A stretch of DNA of 64,000 bases from Anarhynchus alexandrinus (Eukaryota; Chordata; Aves; Charadriiformes; Charadriidae). The notes beneath the pieces were generated by a model. The model did not search any database and was not told the origin of the DNA. It was given only the letters and a program-made list of their open reading frames with translations. The number at the start of each line of letters is the position of its first letter. Position 1 is the stretch's first letter. Location of the stretch: the NCBI GenBank assembly GCA_008711295.1, contig VUYV01000227.1, positions 1,236,535-1,300,534 on the forward strand, given 5' to 3'. Positions 47,981-59,282 of this stretch are shown here, piece after piece. Both the position numbers and the translations under genes were made by a program.

Positions 47981-49226
47981 GTGAGTTTGCAGAATGGCTT
48001 CTGCAATTTTATGTGGCCCAAGGATTTCTTGTAGGATCCTTCTCATGGATAAGTTGTAGTTTCTTCTGTTGACTCACAGAGTAGAGACTCTACAAACCCA
48101 AGTGTTGGATACAACAAGAACATGGTCACAGTGCACCCATGCAATGGCATGCAGAAGAGGGGTCACACAAACAAAACTCACTTTCTTTTCAGAAAAAGTG
48201 TCTTGGGGAAGCTGCAGGCAGAAGGCAATCTCAGGGTCCATATGCCAATAAAGACCTTTGCTTGGGACACCTTGTGCATTGCTTTGGAAATGAAACCCCA
48301 ACCTTATGGACACTACAAGAAAAGGACTATGGGAGTACAACAAGATATTCCAGAAGAAATCCCATAACTCCAAGAGTCTGCAGGCAGAAGTGAATATGTT
48401 GGTCAGTTAAGGCATTCCTCTCCTAATTTCAACATCTGTGGTACCATGCTTGGTCTTCATACTTTGTGAACAGATAATTACTAGTTATAAATGTAATACT
48501 ACGTGGTGCGATTTCTTATAAAACAATGTATGAAGATGTACAGTATGTCTCCTTAAGGTTGTAATAGAAACAAGAAGACTGAAGCAGGAAATATGTAATT
48601 AAGACCGCTGGTACTTGTACTAATGAAAGAACCTGGGGGATGAGGAGACAAAGTAAAACTCTCATCCCTCCATTACAGTAGCGGAAACCCCAGGCATAGG
48701 AACAGGGAAAGACTAAGGGGGCAGCAGAGGAGAAGAGTCCCTTCCAAGCATCCTTCCACATCCCTTGGAAATAAGAAGAGAACAGTGACGGAGGGCAGGG
48801 AGGACAGCAGCAGTCAAGAAAATAAACCATTTTCTAAGAGGAGAGCTGGAGAGTTCAATTTACTGTATGAGAAAGACAAATGAGTTGACACATTGAAAGA
48901 GCCAAGACGCATCTTTATTACTAGATATAAACTGGGTAATTAAATAATTATTAAAAGATAATTAATCAAATACAGCCTTAGTAATGTTAACAGAACTTAG
49001 TGGTTTTATTTATTTATTTATCTGATTGTTTATGTATTGAATGTCCTGTATTGTAAATTTATGTTTTGAAGTAAGCATTTTCTTTTCACCTTAAATCTTG
49101 TCCAGATGGAAGATATTCGTGACTGACCTGACACACAATTCCATATCCATTGATGTAGTGAGTCTTAAAAGTAATTTAAATGGTCGCCTTGCCTAGTGTC
49201 CAGCTGCTTAGCATATACTACAAGGG
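47981..49226. other. Unique DNA, no gene seen
   Basis: Overlapping frames of 60-104 codons on both strands at 48069-48393 and 48516-48830 are not recognised. A TTTA repeat lies at 49004-49021. Confidence 0.5.
49004..49021 (+). repeat. (TTTA)n repeat
   Basis: Four units of TTTA. Confidence 0.9.
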
Positions 49227-49626
49227 TGTGCAGTGTGCGCCCCCACAAAAGGGTTGCACGAACAGGTTTGAGGTCTGGTGCCACAGAAGGCAGAGAAGAG
49301 GGGTCCTCTGGGGATCAGTGACAACCGGGAAAACTCCCCTCATCATGAGCAGGGAAGGAGGATCATGTTTAACTCTCGATGACTCAGAAAGAGTTTTCAA
49401 GAGGCCAGATTCTTTTATTGGGGTACTTCTTGCAAGTAATTGTCTTTTTTTATGTTTTTTTTTTTTCTTTTTTTCTTCTTTTTTTCCTGGAGCAGGGAGG
49501 GAAAGAGGAGAGAAAAAGAGTATGCTCAGCACAGGGGGAATAGTGAAATTTTGCAAGTTGTTAATCCAAAAGAAGATGATACCTGGATTTCTGTGTTTTA
49601 AATTCTACATGAGCAGAGGGAGAACA
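49227..49626 (-). mobile_element. Possible solo LTR of another retroviral family
   Basis: A 400-bp segment with TGTGCAG... and ...GAGAACA ends (TGT...ACA), flanked by AAGGG (49222-49226) and AAGGA (49627-49631), a 4-of-5 match to a target duplication. On the minus strand it has a TATA-like CATAAAA, then AATAAA about 30-40 bases later (plus 49414-49419), then about 190 bases of moderately GC-rich sequence, which is an LTR-like U3-R-U5 order. I do not recognise the family, and a poly-A/T tract interrupts the U3-like part. The 177-codon plus-strand frame across it (49180-49713) includes a run of Phe from the T tract and is not a credible gene. Confidence 0.35.
49446..49487 (+). repeat. T-rich homopolymer tract
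   Basis: T runs broken by single A, C or CTTC. Inside the possible LTR. Confidence 0.9.
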
Positions 49627-49634
49627 AAGGATCT

Positions 49635-49650
49635 CTGTGTGTGTGTGTGT
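49635..49650 (+). repeat. (TG)n dinucleotide repeat
   Basis: Eight TG units beginning a few bases beyond the possible LTR end. Confidence 0.9.
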
Positions 49651-50137
49651 TATTTACTCCTAGAAGAGCACTCAGACTCTTTCTGTACTGCAGCAACACC
49701 AACCCATCAATAAACAGGAATGAAAATAAGAATGTGTATAAATGTTCCTGGGGGACAACTGCTTGTTTGATGGATAGAAAGTATTCATCTTTTATACACC
49801 ATCGTGCAATATTTTCTTCATGCATCGTATGAAAAATAATGCAAAGAAAACCTAGTTAGCATTACTGTGACAACAGCCAGAAGGTATGTAATACACAACT
49901 TTCCCCTAAATCATTTCATTTTGGAGAAAAACCTAAAACCTATTTGCTCATACTCAAGTGAAGCCAGGGAGCATTATTAATTATAGGGTCAAGTCAGCCA
50001 CAAAAACCTCATCATTCTTAAAATGCTGCAAAAATATTTAAATTATTCAGAGGTCTTGACTAAAAACCTGAAGACAGCTTTGGGTTGGGTGACACCTGTC
50101 TTTGTCTGGCCATATGCCTGCTCTGAAAAGAGAACTA
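49651..50137. other. Unique DNA, no gene seen
   Basis: AT-rich sequence without recognised features. Confidence 0.6.
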
Positions 50138-50506
50138 TCACAGAATCATGGAATCCCGGAATTTTCAGAGTTGGAAGGGACCTCTAGAGATCATCTAGTC
50201 CAACTCCCCTGCCAAAGCAGGATTGCCCAGAGCACATTACTCAGGACTGCATCCAGGCGGGTCTTGAAAATCTCCAGAGAAGGGGACTGCACAACCTCCC
50301 TGGGCAGCTTGTGCCAGTGCTCTGGCACCCGAGCCGTAAAGAATTTTTTCTGTGTATTTGAACAGAACCTCCTATGTTCCAACTTGTGCCCATTGCCCCT
50401 CGTCCCGTCATTGGGAACCACTGAAAAGAGTCTGGCTCCATCCTCCTTCAACCCACCCTTTAGATACTTGTACACAGTAATAAGGTCTCCCCTCAGCCTT
50501 CTCTTA
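50138..50506 (-). mobile_element. CR1 LINE, 5'-truncated, with readable ORF2 C-terminus
   Basis: It begins with the reversed tail 'tcacagaatcatggaatccc' and continues 'ttggaagggacctctagaga', 'tcatctagtccaactcccct', 'ctgggcagcttgtgccagtg' and 'cccctcgtcccgtcattggg'. It breaks off at 'cctcagccttctctt', its 5' truncation. On the minus strand a frame of about 90 codons is uninterrupted to its stop at 50191 and shows the conserved LINE ORF2 C-terminal residues ([36 protein letters not shown]). It therefore integrated relatively recently or has been lucky in escaping stops. It is a dead fragment: no endonuclease or polymerase domain is present. Confidence 0.96.
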
Positions 50507-51186
50507 TAACTTTATAACCATGGTTTTTACTACTCCAAAGTCCGTGACACCCTGTCCATATTCGTAGTATTTAGGCTCAGAGCTGGTTAATACCTGATTC
50601 TTGGTCCTGTCTGCCTTTGAACCATGTAGACATAGTTGGAAAATTGTTTGGTTATTCAAACAACGCTGCATATTGCTCCCTTCTTCTCCCAGATAATAGG
50701 CCTCTAAAAATAACTTAATCTAGTTGAAAATATCATGTCTCGATGACCAGTTGCATTGGAAAATGTTAGCCTTATTGAAAATGAGTATCAAATCTTTCTT
50801 AATTGCTACTGTCTTAGTTTATTTCCTTACATGCCTCAGGTATCCATAAAAAGCACGTCGTTTTGATAGTTTAGAGTGATTAAGTACAGAAAGAGAAAAT
50901 GACAGCAGCAGATCAGTGCGAAAGCAAATGGACTATAAGAGTTGTATGGGTCACACCGGAGGTGCATTTGGGCCACCATTTCATGCAATCAGTAGTGGAG
51001 ACTCGGCAAAGTAGAAGAGGTGGCCACAGCTAGAGGATCGTATTCTCCCAGCAATATCCTCCCACCTTCTGGGAAACTGTCACCTTCTTGGTGTCTTGAG
51101 CTGGTGGTTGTACGTTTAAATTTGTAATCTAGAATCATTTGTACTTTACTTACCATTCTGATGAGAATAGAGAAATATTTAAATTA
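50507..51186. other. Unique DNA, no gene seen
   Basis: Spacer between two minus-strand CR1 fragments. No gene or repeat was recognised. Confidence 0.6.
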
Positions 51187-51275
51187 ATAGAATTGTAAAA
51201 TAATTTATATGGAAAGGACCTATGGAGGACATCTGATTTAAATCCCTGTTCAAAGCAGGGTCAATATTAGAGTAT
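51187..51275 (-). mobile_element. Old CR1 LINE 3'-end remnant
   Basis: 'atagaattgtaaaataattt', 'atatggaaaggacctatgga', 'ggacatctgatttaaatccc', 'tgttcaaagcagggtcaa' is the decayed antisense CR1 3' end (tail, then ggaagggacctctggagg, then tcatctggtccaacccc, then tgctcaaagcagggcc). Confidence 0.75.
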
Positions 51276-53089
51276 TTCCAGAACAAATGATGTCTGGAGC
51301 AATTTCAAGTCACAAGAGTTAATAAACAAAGAAACAAGTGAAACCCCTTGACAATAATTAGGCACTAGTGAATTTCTGCTGTAGTCCATGGTTTTAAAAT
51401 TTTTCAGAACTTTCTTCCCTGCATATGGGCTACATTTATATAGTTTCAAATGTGCGATATACTCTAAAGCCAAATCACAGAGCTAACACGATGAGCAGAA
51501 CTGAAAGCAGATAGTAAGTTGAAAGTAAATCTATAGAGAAAGAGAAATAAGCCAATACATAAGAATCAATTATTTCAGTCTGACACACATATTGTTTAGA
51601 ATCATTTATCAACTGTATAGCAAGTTCTAGTCCTCAGTTATTTCAAGAAAAAAAAACTTCCCAGACCTTCAGAGACATGCTGGGTCCCTGACAAAGTGCA
51701 ACAGTGTGCTGTGTCCTCTATCCCCTGGTCACCCATGCTGTATTCATGGCTTCACAGATCCCAGGCTTACCCAAACCCATGGAGAGACACCCTCACCGGC
51801 AAAATAGAGGCATGTATTACACGTAGCAATTTCCCTCTAAACACCCCACGACTGCGCAATGCTATTTTGATGTGTTTCTTTTATAACAGCGTCCGGGTGC
51901 CCTTCTCCGGGCTATTCTGACCAGACTGTTCAACAGATGGCAAGGAAGAGGCATGTATGTCCTCAGCAGCTAACCCATATGCGGCTTGAAAAGAAAATGC
52001 AGAAAGCTACAGTAACATGACAGAATCCATTACTGGCTTTTAATCCCGATAGTGATGCAGAGAGGAGCCATGAGCACAGCTGTACGTGCCTTCGGGAGAA
52101 CACTGTGCTCAGCTCTGGTTCAGAAACAGATCATTAGAAGTAAATCAATATAACCTGCCGTTCTTCTTCACTCTGTCCTCTTTCAGAAAACTAATCAGCA
52201 GCACAGTACTGGATATTGAGAGCTATATTCTGGCTGAACCAATTCACATCAGACTGAAAACCAGAGGAAACCAGCAGCAGCAAAAAAAAAAAAAAAAGGG
52301 AGGATTTATATTTTCTAAAGAAAAGTGAGGGTAAAAAGTCACTTGCAAAGAAAATTATCATGCTGTTTCCAGGTTGTGAACACCGTGATGTGACAACCTG
52401 CATCGGTAATTTTTGCGCAGGAAGAACGAGCCAGGGCTAGATTTTCTTTTGCCACTTCATGCATTTGAAATGCGTGTATAATATTGAATGTTTCTATGTT
52501 TGCATGTTATTAGTAATGTGCTGTGTCCTAACCGTCATTTGTGACGCACAGTAAATGAGCACTGTCATAAATAACTTTTAAACATAGTGTTATTTTGCCT
52601 GCTTCGTTTCATGAGAAATAAAGCAAAAGGTATGAAAAGACCAGGTGGCTTCTGTAAGGCCGTGCAAAATATCTATTTGACAGTGCTGTGCTGAATTATG
52701 GAGCCCTGAATGCCAAGCCCTTGTCTTAACCATAGCACTATCTCTATCTTTCCAATCTTGTGATCCTACAAAGGTCTCCATTGCTCCGAGCTAGATGTTT
52801 TTGCCCTTTGGGAGAAAGAGGTTTTAGCAGAAAATTGACTAAACTTTCAAAGTCACACATTGAACAAGCTGTGAAGTTCTCAAGAGCCCCACCAGCCCTA
52901 CTGGAAGAACTAGCCAGGAACCAGTATTTCACTTCTGTGAAAAATGTCACAGTTGAAGGAAAAATAATTAAAAGAAAAAAAAAAAGAAAATAATGAAGTT
53001 GCTTGTAAAATACATATAGAAATGAAATTCAATGACACGTCTTGATGTTCCCGAGAACAAGCTTCTGTATCCCAAAATATATTCCTGGC
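51276..53089. other. Unique DNA, no gene seen
   Basis: Contains poly-A runs at 52282-52297 and about 52972-52990. The frame at 52760-52993 ends in the second A run (a Lys tail) and is unconvincing. Confidence 0.55.
52282..52297 (+). repeat. Poly-A tract
   Basis: 16 A bases following cagcagcagc. No retroposed body is recognised. Confidence 0.9.
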
Positions 53090-53620
53090 AGCCCTGCCCA
53101 GGTGAATGCGTTTCCACTCTGGGTTCCTGGAGGGTCTCGCCCTCAGCTCATCTGCAATCTGCTTCCTGATCTTCTGCAGACACACACCAGTATCTGGAGG
53201 CATTTTGACTAAGACTGAAAGTTTCTTGGAAGGCAGAGTGGCGGGTGAGCTGGCAGGGAACCAGGCAGGTTTGCTCTCAGCCTCGCTCCTCTTGGAATCG
53301 ACGTGCTCCCGGGGAACATTTCACTTTGACAAATCGGCATTTTTCCAATGGAAAACATTCTGTCAGAACATTTCTGCCCACTTCTGCCGCGTCTTCATCC
53401 TTGTCGCTCTCTGCCCCAAAGAGAAAATTTGACTGTTTGTTGAGTTTAGCGCAGATCGGCCGCCCTTCTCTCCAGGCAAGATGTTGAACTTGCTCATCCC
53501 CCGTCCCTTCCCCTTGGGCAGTGTCAGTAGGATGTGATGTAGGAAAAATGTTTTTGTGCTCCGTCTGTGCCACCCTCCTTTTGCACTGCCCTGCCGGAAT
53601 ATTGGCTACAGAAAAGGCAC
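53090..53620. other. CpG-enriched, GC-richer segment
   Basis: About 17 CpG dinucleotides in roughly 500 bases by eye, against a scatter of one per several hundred bases elsewhere. They include CGaCG, CGCG and a GCGCAGATCGGCCGCC block. It overlaps no recognised repeat, although 'tttccaatggaaaacattct' near 53350 has an old-repeat flavour. Frames of 80-115 codons on both strands overlap each other and are not recognised. It could be a weak CpG island (promoter or enhancer) or an old GC-rich insertion. Confidence 0.4.
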
Positions 53621-56289
53621 ACAAGTTGTGTTTTGCCCCTTAACAATGTTTATGAGCTTTTGTGTAAGAGAACAGAGGTTAGGGGTGATATTTGTTTACC
53701 ATCTCTGGTATAACACGCTATCGCTTGGATGTAATAAAATGTGAGTGCATTATTTTTAAATACTGCAGCAGATTTAATTACTGCTACTTGCAAAAAATAA
53801 ATGCCACTTGTTGCCACAATTATCAGGTACAATAGCAGACATCAAGCACTCTGCTGTTCGCACAGTTTTAATGAGAAGCAGTCACTTCATTCAGGTTCCC
53901 TTTTTCCTCCAAAATGCAATTAACAAACAGTGATTAGTTGAGCCAATTCCAAATTGTATTCAAATGAAAGCAATTTGGCTAGTTTGTAGGTCCAATAGGT
54001 GATACTTTCTGAAGTCCCTAAAAGAATTAATTGCGTGTTTCCACCCAAACATGTTCTAGGGAGGGGAAAGATAAAAGGTGTCTTTGATACAAAGGCTTTG
54101 TTTTTGACAATGCAAATCATTTTTCCATAAAAGCATATCATTCGGACCAGCCTACAAGACTGCCTGAGAAACTGGTATCTGCACCAGAACTTTCTCTTCT
54201 TTGGAGGAAGTATTGTCCCTTAACGTGCAAAATGTTCCTCTTCAGCATAACTGCACATCTGAAACCCTCCAGCTGCTGCCATTTTAACAAACTTCACATA
54301 AATAAAGACATTTTTTAATAATGATCTCTAATTTATGTCCAGATGTTGAAAGGAAACATTCAGATGTGTTCTAATAACTTCTAGTGACCGATAAATCAGT
54401 GATGTGCTTATACAGATGTGATTTTCTTATCTTCTTTGCAAAGCACTTGGTCAGAGATCTCAGCTTCACAGCAAATACAGAACATCACTGCAGTTTAATT
54501 TGCAAACAAGTTCAGACCCAGAAGCTGTGGCAGCATAACGACAATTCTGATGGCAGGATTAATGGTTTCAGCTCCTACCCGGAGCAAGCAGAAAGCTTTC
54601 TATTTATAACTGCATTATTTCCATATCATTTATTATTTCTCAGGTATCCCAAGAGTTAAAAGTCTGAAAAATAAACTGCAAAGTACGAGTAACCAAGAAT
54701 GTAAGGACTTCAGAATGCAAAGATCAGTAACTCCTCCAAATCTCCCACAGACTATTTCCACAAACCTAACAAGGTCGATAAAAATCCCATTGTATTTTAT
54801 GCAAGAATAAGACTGTTTTCTTTGGAGTCCTGGCCAAATTCTAATTACCTTCAGCGTACCTAGAATTCTCCCTGAAGTATTAATGGGATATGGTTTTCTT
54901 CACTTTCTGTCCTAAATTTTTGTAAAGTGCTCTATTAAACAGCTGCCCAAACCCGACTATATTTTACTGGGGAGCAAAATAATAATGGATTTATGCACAG
55001 CACACATACACAAGCAGGAGGTATGCTACACAGGTGTTAAAAACACTGTCATCAGAGGACGTTATTAGCTGTGTGGACTGACCACCAGCTGTCTCAAAAC
55101 AGATATAATGAGAGCTAATAATAAATGCGAGGTTTTATTTGTGATTGAGGATGTTTTACTGGTTTGCATTGAAATTTATCCCAGGATTTGCTTGCGACTC
55201 TGCCTGCATGACAACCAAGTCAATAAAGGTTCACTGAAGTTAAAAATGGGTCCTTTATTCCATGTTTTTCCCCTCCATAGAGCTGCAGGAGTAGCTGATC
55301 TGCATTCAGTTCCCAGTGAGAATGAAAACTTATTGCCCGTAGATGAAAATTGTGACATAAAAATATTATTTTTTGATGGTACTCTCACTGGATTGTTGCT
55401 GTGTTGTAATTAAGGTTACAGCTAGATTTGCAATAACCAAAGCAAGTTTGAGAGTACTGTTTTTCCTCGACATATCCACCCATCTCTTACTTTCTTGGAC
55501 TCCCACTCTCAGTCACGCCTCAGGTTTTGCAATTTACACAGATGTATGGGATAAAGGCCCATCAAATGCTCAGAGATTTGTCTTTTGTCTTTCTAGTCCT
55601 CATCACTCATTAATGACACTCGCAGACATGGCTTTGACTGTTTTCATTTTTTTCTCCTCCACTCCCTCTATTTCATGTTGCACAAAGAGCTGTGAAACAA
55701 AGACTCATCAAAGTCATCATTACACCACATTTATCTGCTCAGAACTGCCTTTCTCATCTATTAGCCTTTTTAAACGTTCCAAGTCCTTCTGTGGCTGGAT
55801 TCCCTCTCATTATTTTGGCTTCCTTGTCACTCGTTGCTGACTATTTCTGCAATTGCCCTCCTCCTCCTTTCCCCATGCTCAATTTTTTTCTGGGCCAAAT
55901 ACAACTATGTGTAATCTTCCATTTGTTTGAATTCAAACAAAATACCACTTTTTGTTATTGTTAGTGAAATTAAAATTTTAAATGAGTTATTGTTAGCACT
56001 GATTTTCATCTGTGCAACTTATTAGTCCCTTTTTTTTCGCTTTCAAAGAGTGAAAAATCTTTGCTGGTCAACTATTTATATATATTTTTAATAAAGTGTA
56101 AATATGAAACAACCAGAGAAACTGATTTGTTTGCATCAGATTAACTGCAGAAATCCCTTTACAGAAGTCCTTTGTAACAGATCATGGGTTTTTATAGATG
56201 AAGAGCAATACATTAACAGTGAAAAAAGAAAAAATAATATATATATACATGTTGGTACTGTTACCCAAAATTCTCTCATGGTCCCCCCC
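53621..56289. other. Unique DNA, no gene seen
   Basis: Repeat-free and AT-rich, with several TTAATTA and ATTA words (for example near 53770 and 53920). It is a candidate for conserved non-coding sequence. Overlapping frames of up to 155 codons at 55108-55964 are not recognised. Confidence 0.5.
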
Positions 56290-56945
56290 AAAAGGAGAAT
56301 GTCCCAAAATCATTCCTCTGTCCCATGACTGAGCAGCTACTCTGTGAGATGGTGACTCACTGGCTTTTGATAAGTTTCCTTTCAAACCTTCTGTGTCTAT
56401 AGGTGTCCTGTTAACTGGGAGGTTTTCCCTGGCTCCACCTTCTTTACTCCCTATTATTGGATATTTATACACATTGATAAAATCCTCCCTTGAGCTTTTT
56501 TTTCTTCAGGCTGATGAGTCAGAACCTTCAGCCTCTCCTTGTGTGTCAAATGTTCCAGTGCCTTAGTCATCTTCACAGCCCTTCACTAGACATGCTCTCA
56601 TATGTCCATGTCTCCCTTGTACTGGGGAGCCCAGAATTAGGCTCAGCATCCCAGATGCGTCTCTCAAGACCTGAGCAGAGGAGAAGGATCACCTCCCTCA
56701 ACCTGCTGGACATACTCTGCCCAACGAGGCCCAGGAAGCCAGTGACCTCTTTGCCATGAGTGCATATTCCTTGCTCATGGTCAGTTTGGAGTCCTCCTGG
56801 ACCCCCAGGTCCTTCTCTGCCAAGACGCTTTCCAGCTGGTTGGTCTCCAGGAGACCTCTAGGTGACCAGGTAACCCTGGTGCCTGGGGTTATTCCTTCCC
56901 AGAGACAGGAATCAGCATTTCCCTTTGTTGGACTTCATGAGGTGT
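56290..56945 (-). mobile_element. Long decayed CR1 LINE
   Basis: From about 56450 the order matches CR1 antisense very well: 'gataaaatcctcccttgagc', 'ttcaggctgatgagtcagaa', 'cttgtactggggagcccaga', 'gagaaggatcacctccctca', 'cctgctggacatactctgcc', 'gacccccaggtccttctctg' and 'tttccagctggttggtctcc', ending 'ttgttggacttcatgaggtg'. The 3' part (56290-56450) is poorly conserved and the tail is not clear, so the left limit is approximate. Its length (about 650 bp) makes it the longest CR1 copy in the window. Plus-strand frames at 56490-56986 are antisense to it and are not genes. Confidence 0.88.
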
Positions 56946-57258
56946 TAGAAAACCACCAACAACGTATTGTCAATGTTAGAATCTGAAACAGCTTTTTCAG
57001 TAAAACATGTTGGAGTAAATTCTACCTCCATTTAAAAAAAAAAAGCCCAGCAACAACAGCAGAATCTGTAGCTTTAAAGGTAACATATAGAATTAAAACA
57101 GTGTATAATAGGATTGTGACCAGTCAGCTCTGGTCTAATATAACATTGTATTCTCCACAAGACAAGGGAGATGTATTTCTGGAAGCCCTACTAAAACAGA
57201 TTGTGAACACCAAGAATTTTTTCAAAGTGTCTGCTGGCGTAGTGATGTCAGTGATGTA
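56946..57258. other. Spacer between CR1 copies
   Basis: About 310 bases of unique sequence with a short poly-A run near 57032-57043. No gene. Confidence 0.6.
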
Positions 57259-57523
57259 AGGAGGGGGAATGGCTTGAAACTGGAAGAAGGCAGGTTTAGA
57301 TTGAACATTAGGAAGAAGTTTTTCACTTTTAGGGTGGTAAGGCACTGGAACAGGTTGCCCAGAGAGGTTGTTGAGGCCCCATCCCTGGAGGTGTTCAAGG
57401 CCAGGCTGGACGTGACCTTGGGCAGCCTGGTCTAGTGGGAGGTGTCCCTGCCTGTGGCAGGGGGGTTGGAACTTGATGATCTTCAAGGTCCTTTCCAACC
57501 TAAACCATTCTATGATTCTATGT
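57259..57523 (+). mobile_element. Young CR1 LINE, 5'-truncated
   Basis: It starts at 'aaggagggggaatggcttga' and reads through the full conserved 3' region to 'cattctatgattctatgt'. It is nearly identical to the 42.7-kb copy and extends about 35 bases further 5'. The 140-codon minus-strand frame at 57124-57546 is antisense to the LINE. Confidence 0.96.
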
Positions 57524-59282
57524 ACCACTTGAAACAGAACAGCCACAGTAAAAATACAAGCTACCTCTGACTTGCAGCAAGGTTATAGACAAAACGCCCT
57601 TGTCCTAAAATCTGTTATCACCCTCCAAAAGATCCTTTCGCAGTGTTGGTTTAATGCAAGGCTCTGAACCTCATCAGTGATTTTCATCTGAAGCCGAAAG
57701 GACAGGTCAGTTACCGTTAGATGCTGATGCTTCCTTGTGAATGCCGCAGTTTGAGTGAGATGGGTTTTTTTCCAGCATTACATGAATAAAGAGTGTGGTA
57801 GGAGCAGAATTATGCCTAAAAGGAAGATGTTTTGTATGTATATCCAACTTGTTCTTAAATAATTAAACATATATTTATAAGCTAACCAATTTCATTTGCT
57901 AACATTCAGACTTAAAAAACAGGAATGTTTCTAAAATGTTTGTAAATTTTTCAGGCTACCCTATTTTTTTCCGCGTTGCTTAATAAAGCTTAATAGCTCT
58001 TCTCAAATTAAACTAAATTAATATGCCAGCTGTACCCAGTTTTGAGCACACAAAGCCCCCAATGGTTTATAATAAATTAATACATATGGTTATGGTACAT
58101 CTTAACATGAAACTCTCATTTGCATGTTGGATGCCAGAATCTATTAGATTTGCTTCATAGTTCTTACATTAAGTTTATCTCAAGACATCATTCTCCCTGC
58201 CGATAAGTACAATTAACTACAGATTAATTTACCGTAAGTGGATTTTTGTATTCTGGTTTGTAACCGATGGATGCATGTTTACTGAATAACTGTTCTAAAT
58301 TCTAATATTTTCTTATTGCCCCACTAAACTTGTAATCCCTCTCCCCTGTGGGTTTCCATTATCCAGCTGTGACTTGCATTGATTATTTTTTTCTGTTTAG
58401 GACTTCTAACAGTTAATAGAGGCACCACTGTTTTAAATCAGCATTGGTTTTGATGTCACATGGACTCCAGGCTCAACTACAATTAAGTGTATACATAAGG
58501 GTTTCCAGAATCAGCATCTCAGCAGCAACCTCTCTTTTTCATTTGTCATCCACTAAAAAGAAACACTGGAAGCACAGATACTCTCAACCATTTATTGAAC
58601 TTGAAGTTCTGGCAGAGACCAGACATGAAGACATCGTGACTACTTACAGTGCAGATGCCTTCCAAGATTAGGAAGAAAAATTAAGATCCTCTGTAGTGTT
58701 TAGTATTTCAGTTCTGGGTTCCATCTTTATTATGGATGTGTAGGGCAGTTTGAAATATTGTAAAATAATCTATTTGGCTTTCAGCTTCTGGTCTAGAAAG
58801 GTGCAGTCTCCCATAGAACCTGTGTCATATCTGCCTGACTTGCGTGGATGTCTCTCATACTCTGTGGCAATTCGGATGACACTAAGCACTCATGGGAGGG
58901 CAACTGAGAGAAGCCATCAGTGGCTGAAAGGGAGATTAAGGGTAAAATTCAGCCTGAGACAAACAACTTCATTTAGGTGTTCTCAAATGAGTGAAGTGTC
59001 CAAGTTTCCACTATAATCAAAACAGAGTTCTTCAACAGAGAGGTTCATTTGCCTAAAAGCAACACCCTAATGTTATTTTAGAAATAGTGGGCTATCCTCC
59101 CTGACCTCTGAATGCTACCCCAGATGATCATTCAGTGTAACATCTACCAGCCATCTCAGTTGCTTCTAAACACGCAGCTATGCAGCTTGGATAACTAAGG
59201 GAATCCAAAATTACTGTTATGTTCATGCGTCTGCATCCCAGCCACTGACCCTCTTCAGCTCTAGCCCCACTGGCTATACTGA
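57524..59282. other. Unique DNA, no gene seen
   Basis: Repeat-free. The segment at about 57600-58430 has the even, AT-rich texture typical of conserved non-coding DNA, but this cannot be tested without alignment. Confidence 0.5.

Noticed and set aside
49180..49713. 177-codon plus-strand open frame, the longest in the window
   Set aside because: It runs through a poly-T tract (a block of Phe) and a TG repeat, overlaps a possible LTR in antisense, and has no recognisable domain.
55373..55840. 155-codon plus-strand frame overlapping another at 55692-55964
   Set aside because: Ser/Phe/Thr-rich, no domain, no splice or promoter context; overlapping frames suggest chance in TC-rich sequence.
57124..57546. 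140-codon minus-strand open frame, nearly the same protein as the frame at 42637-42903
   Set aside because: The similarity exists because both are antisense to near-identical CR1 copies; it is not a gene family.
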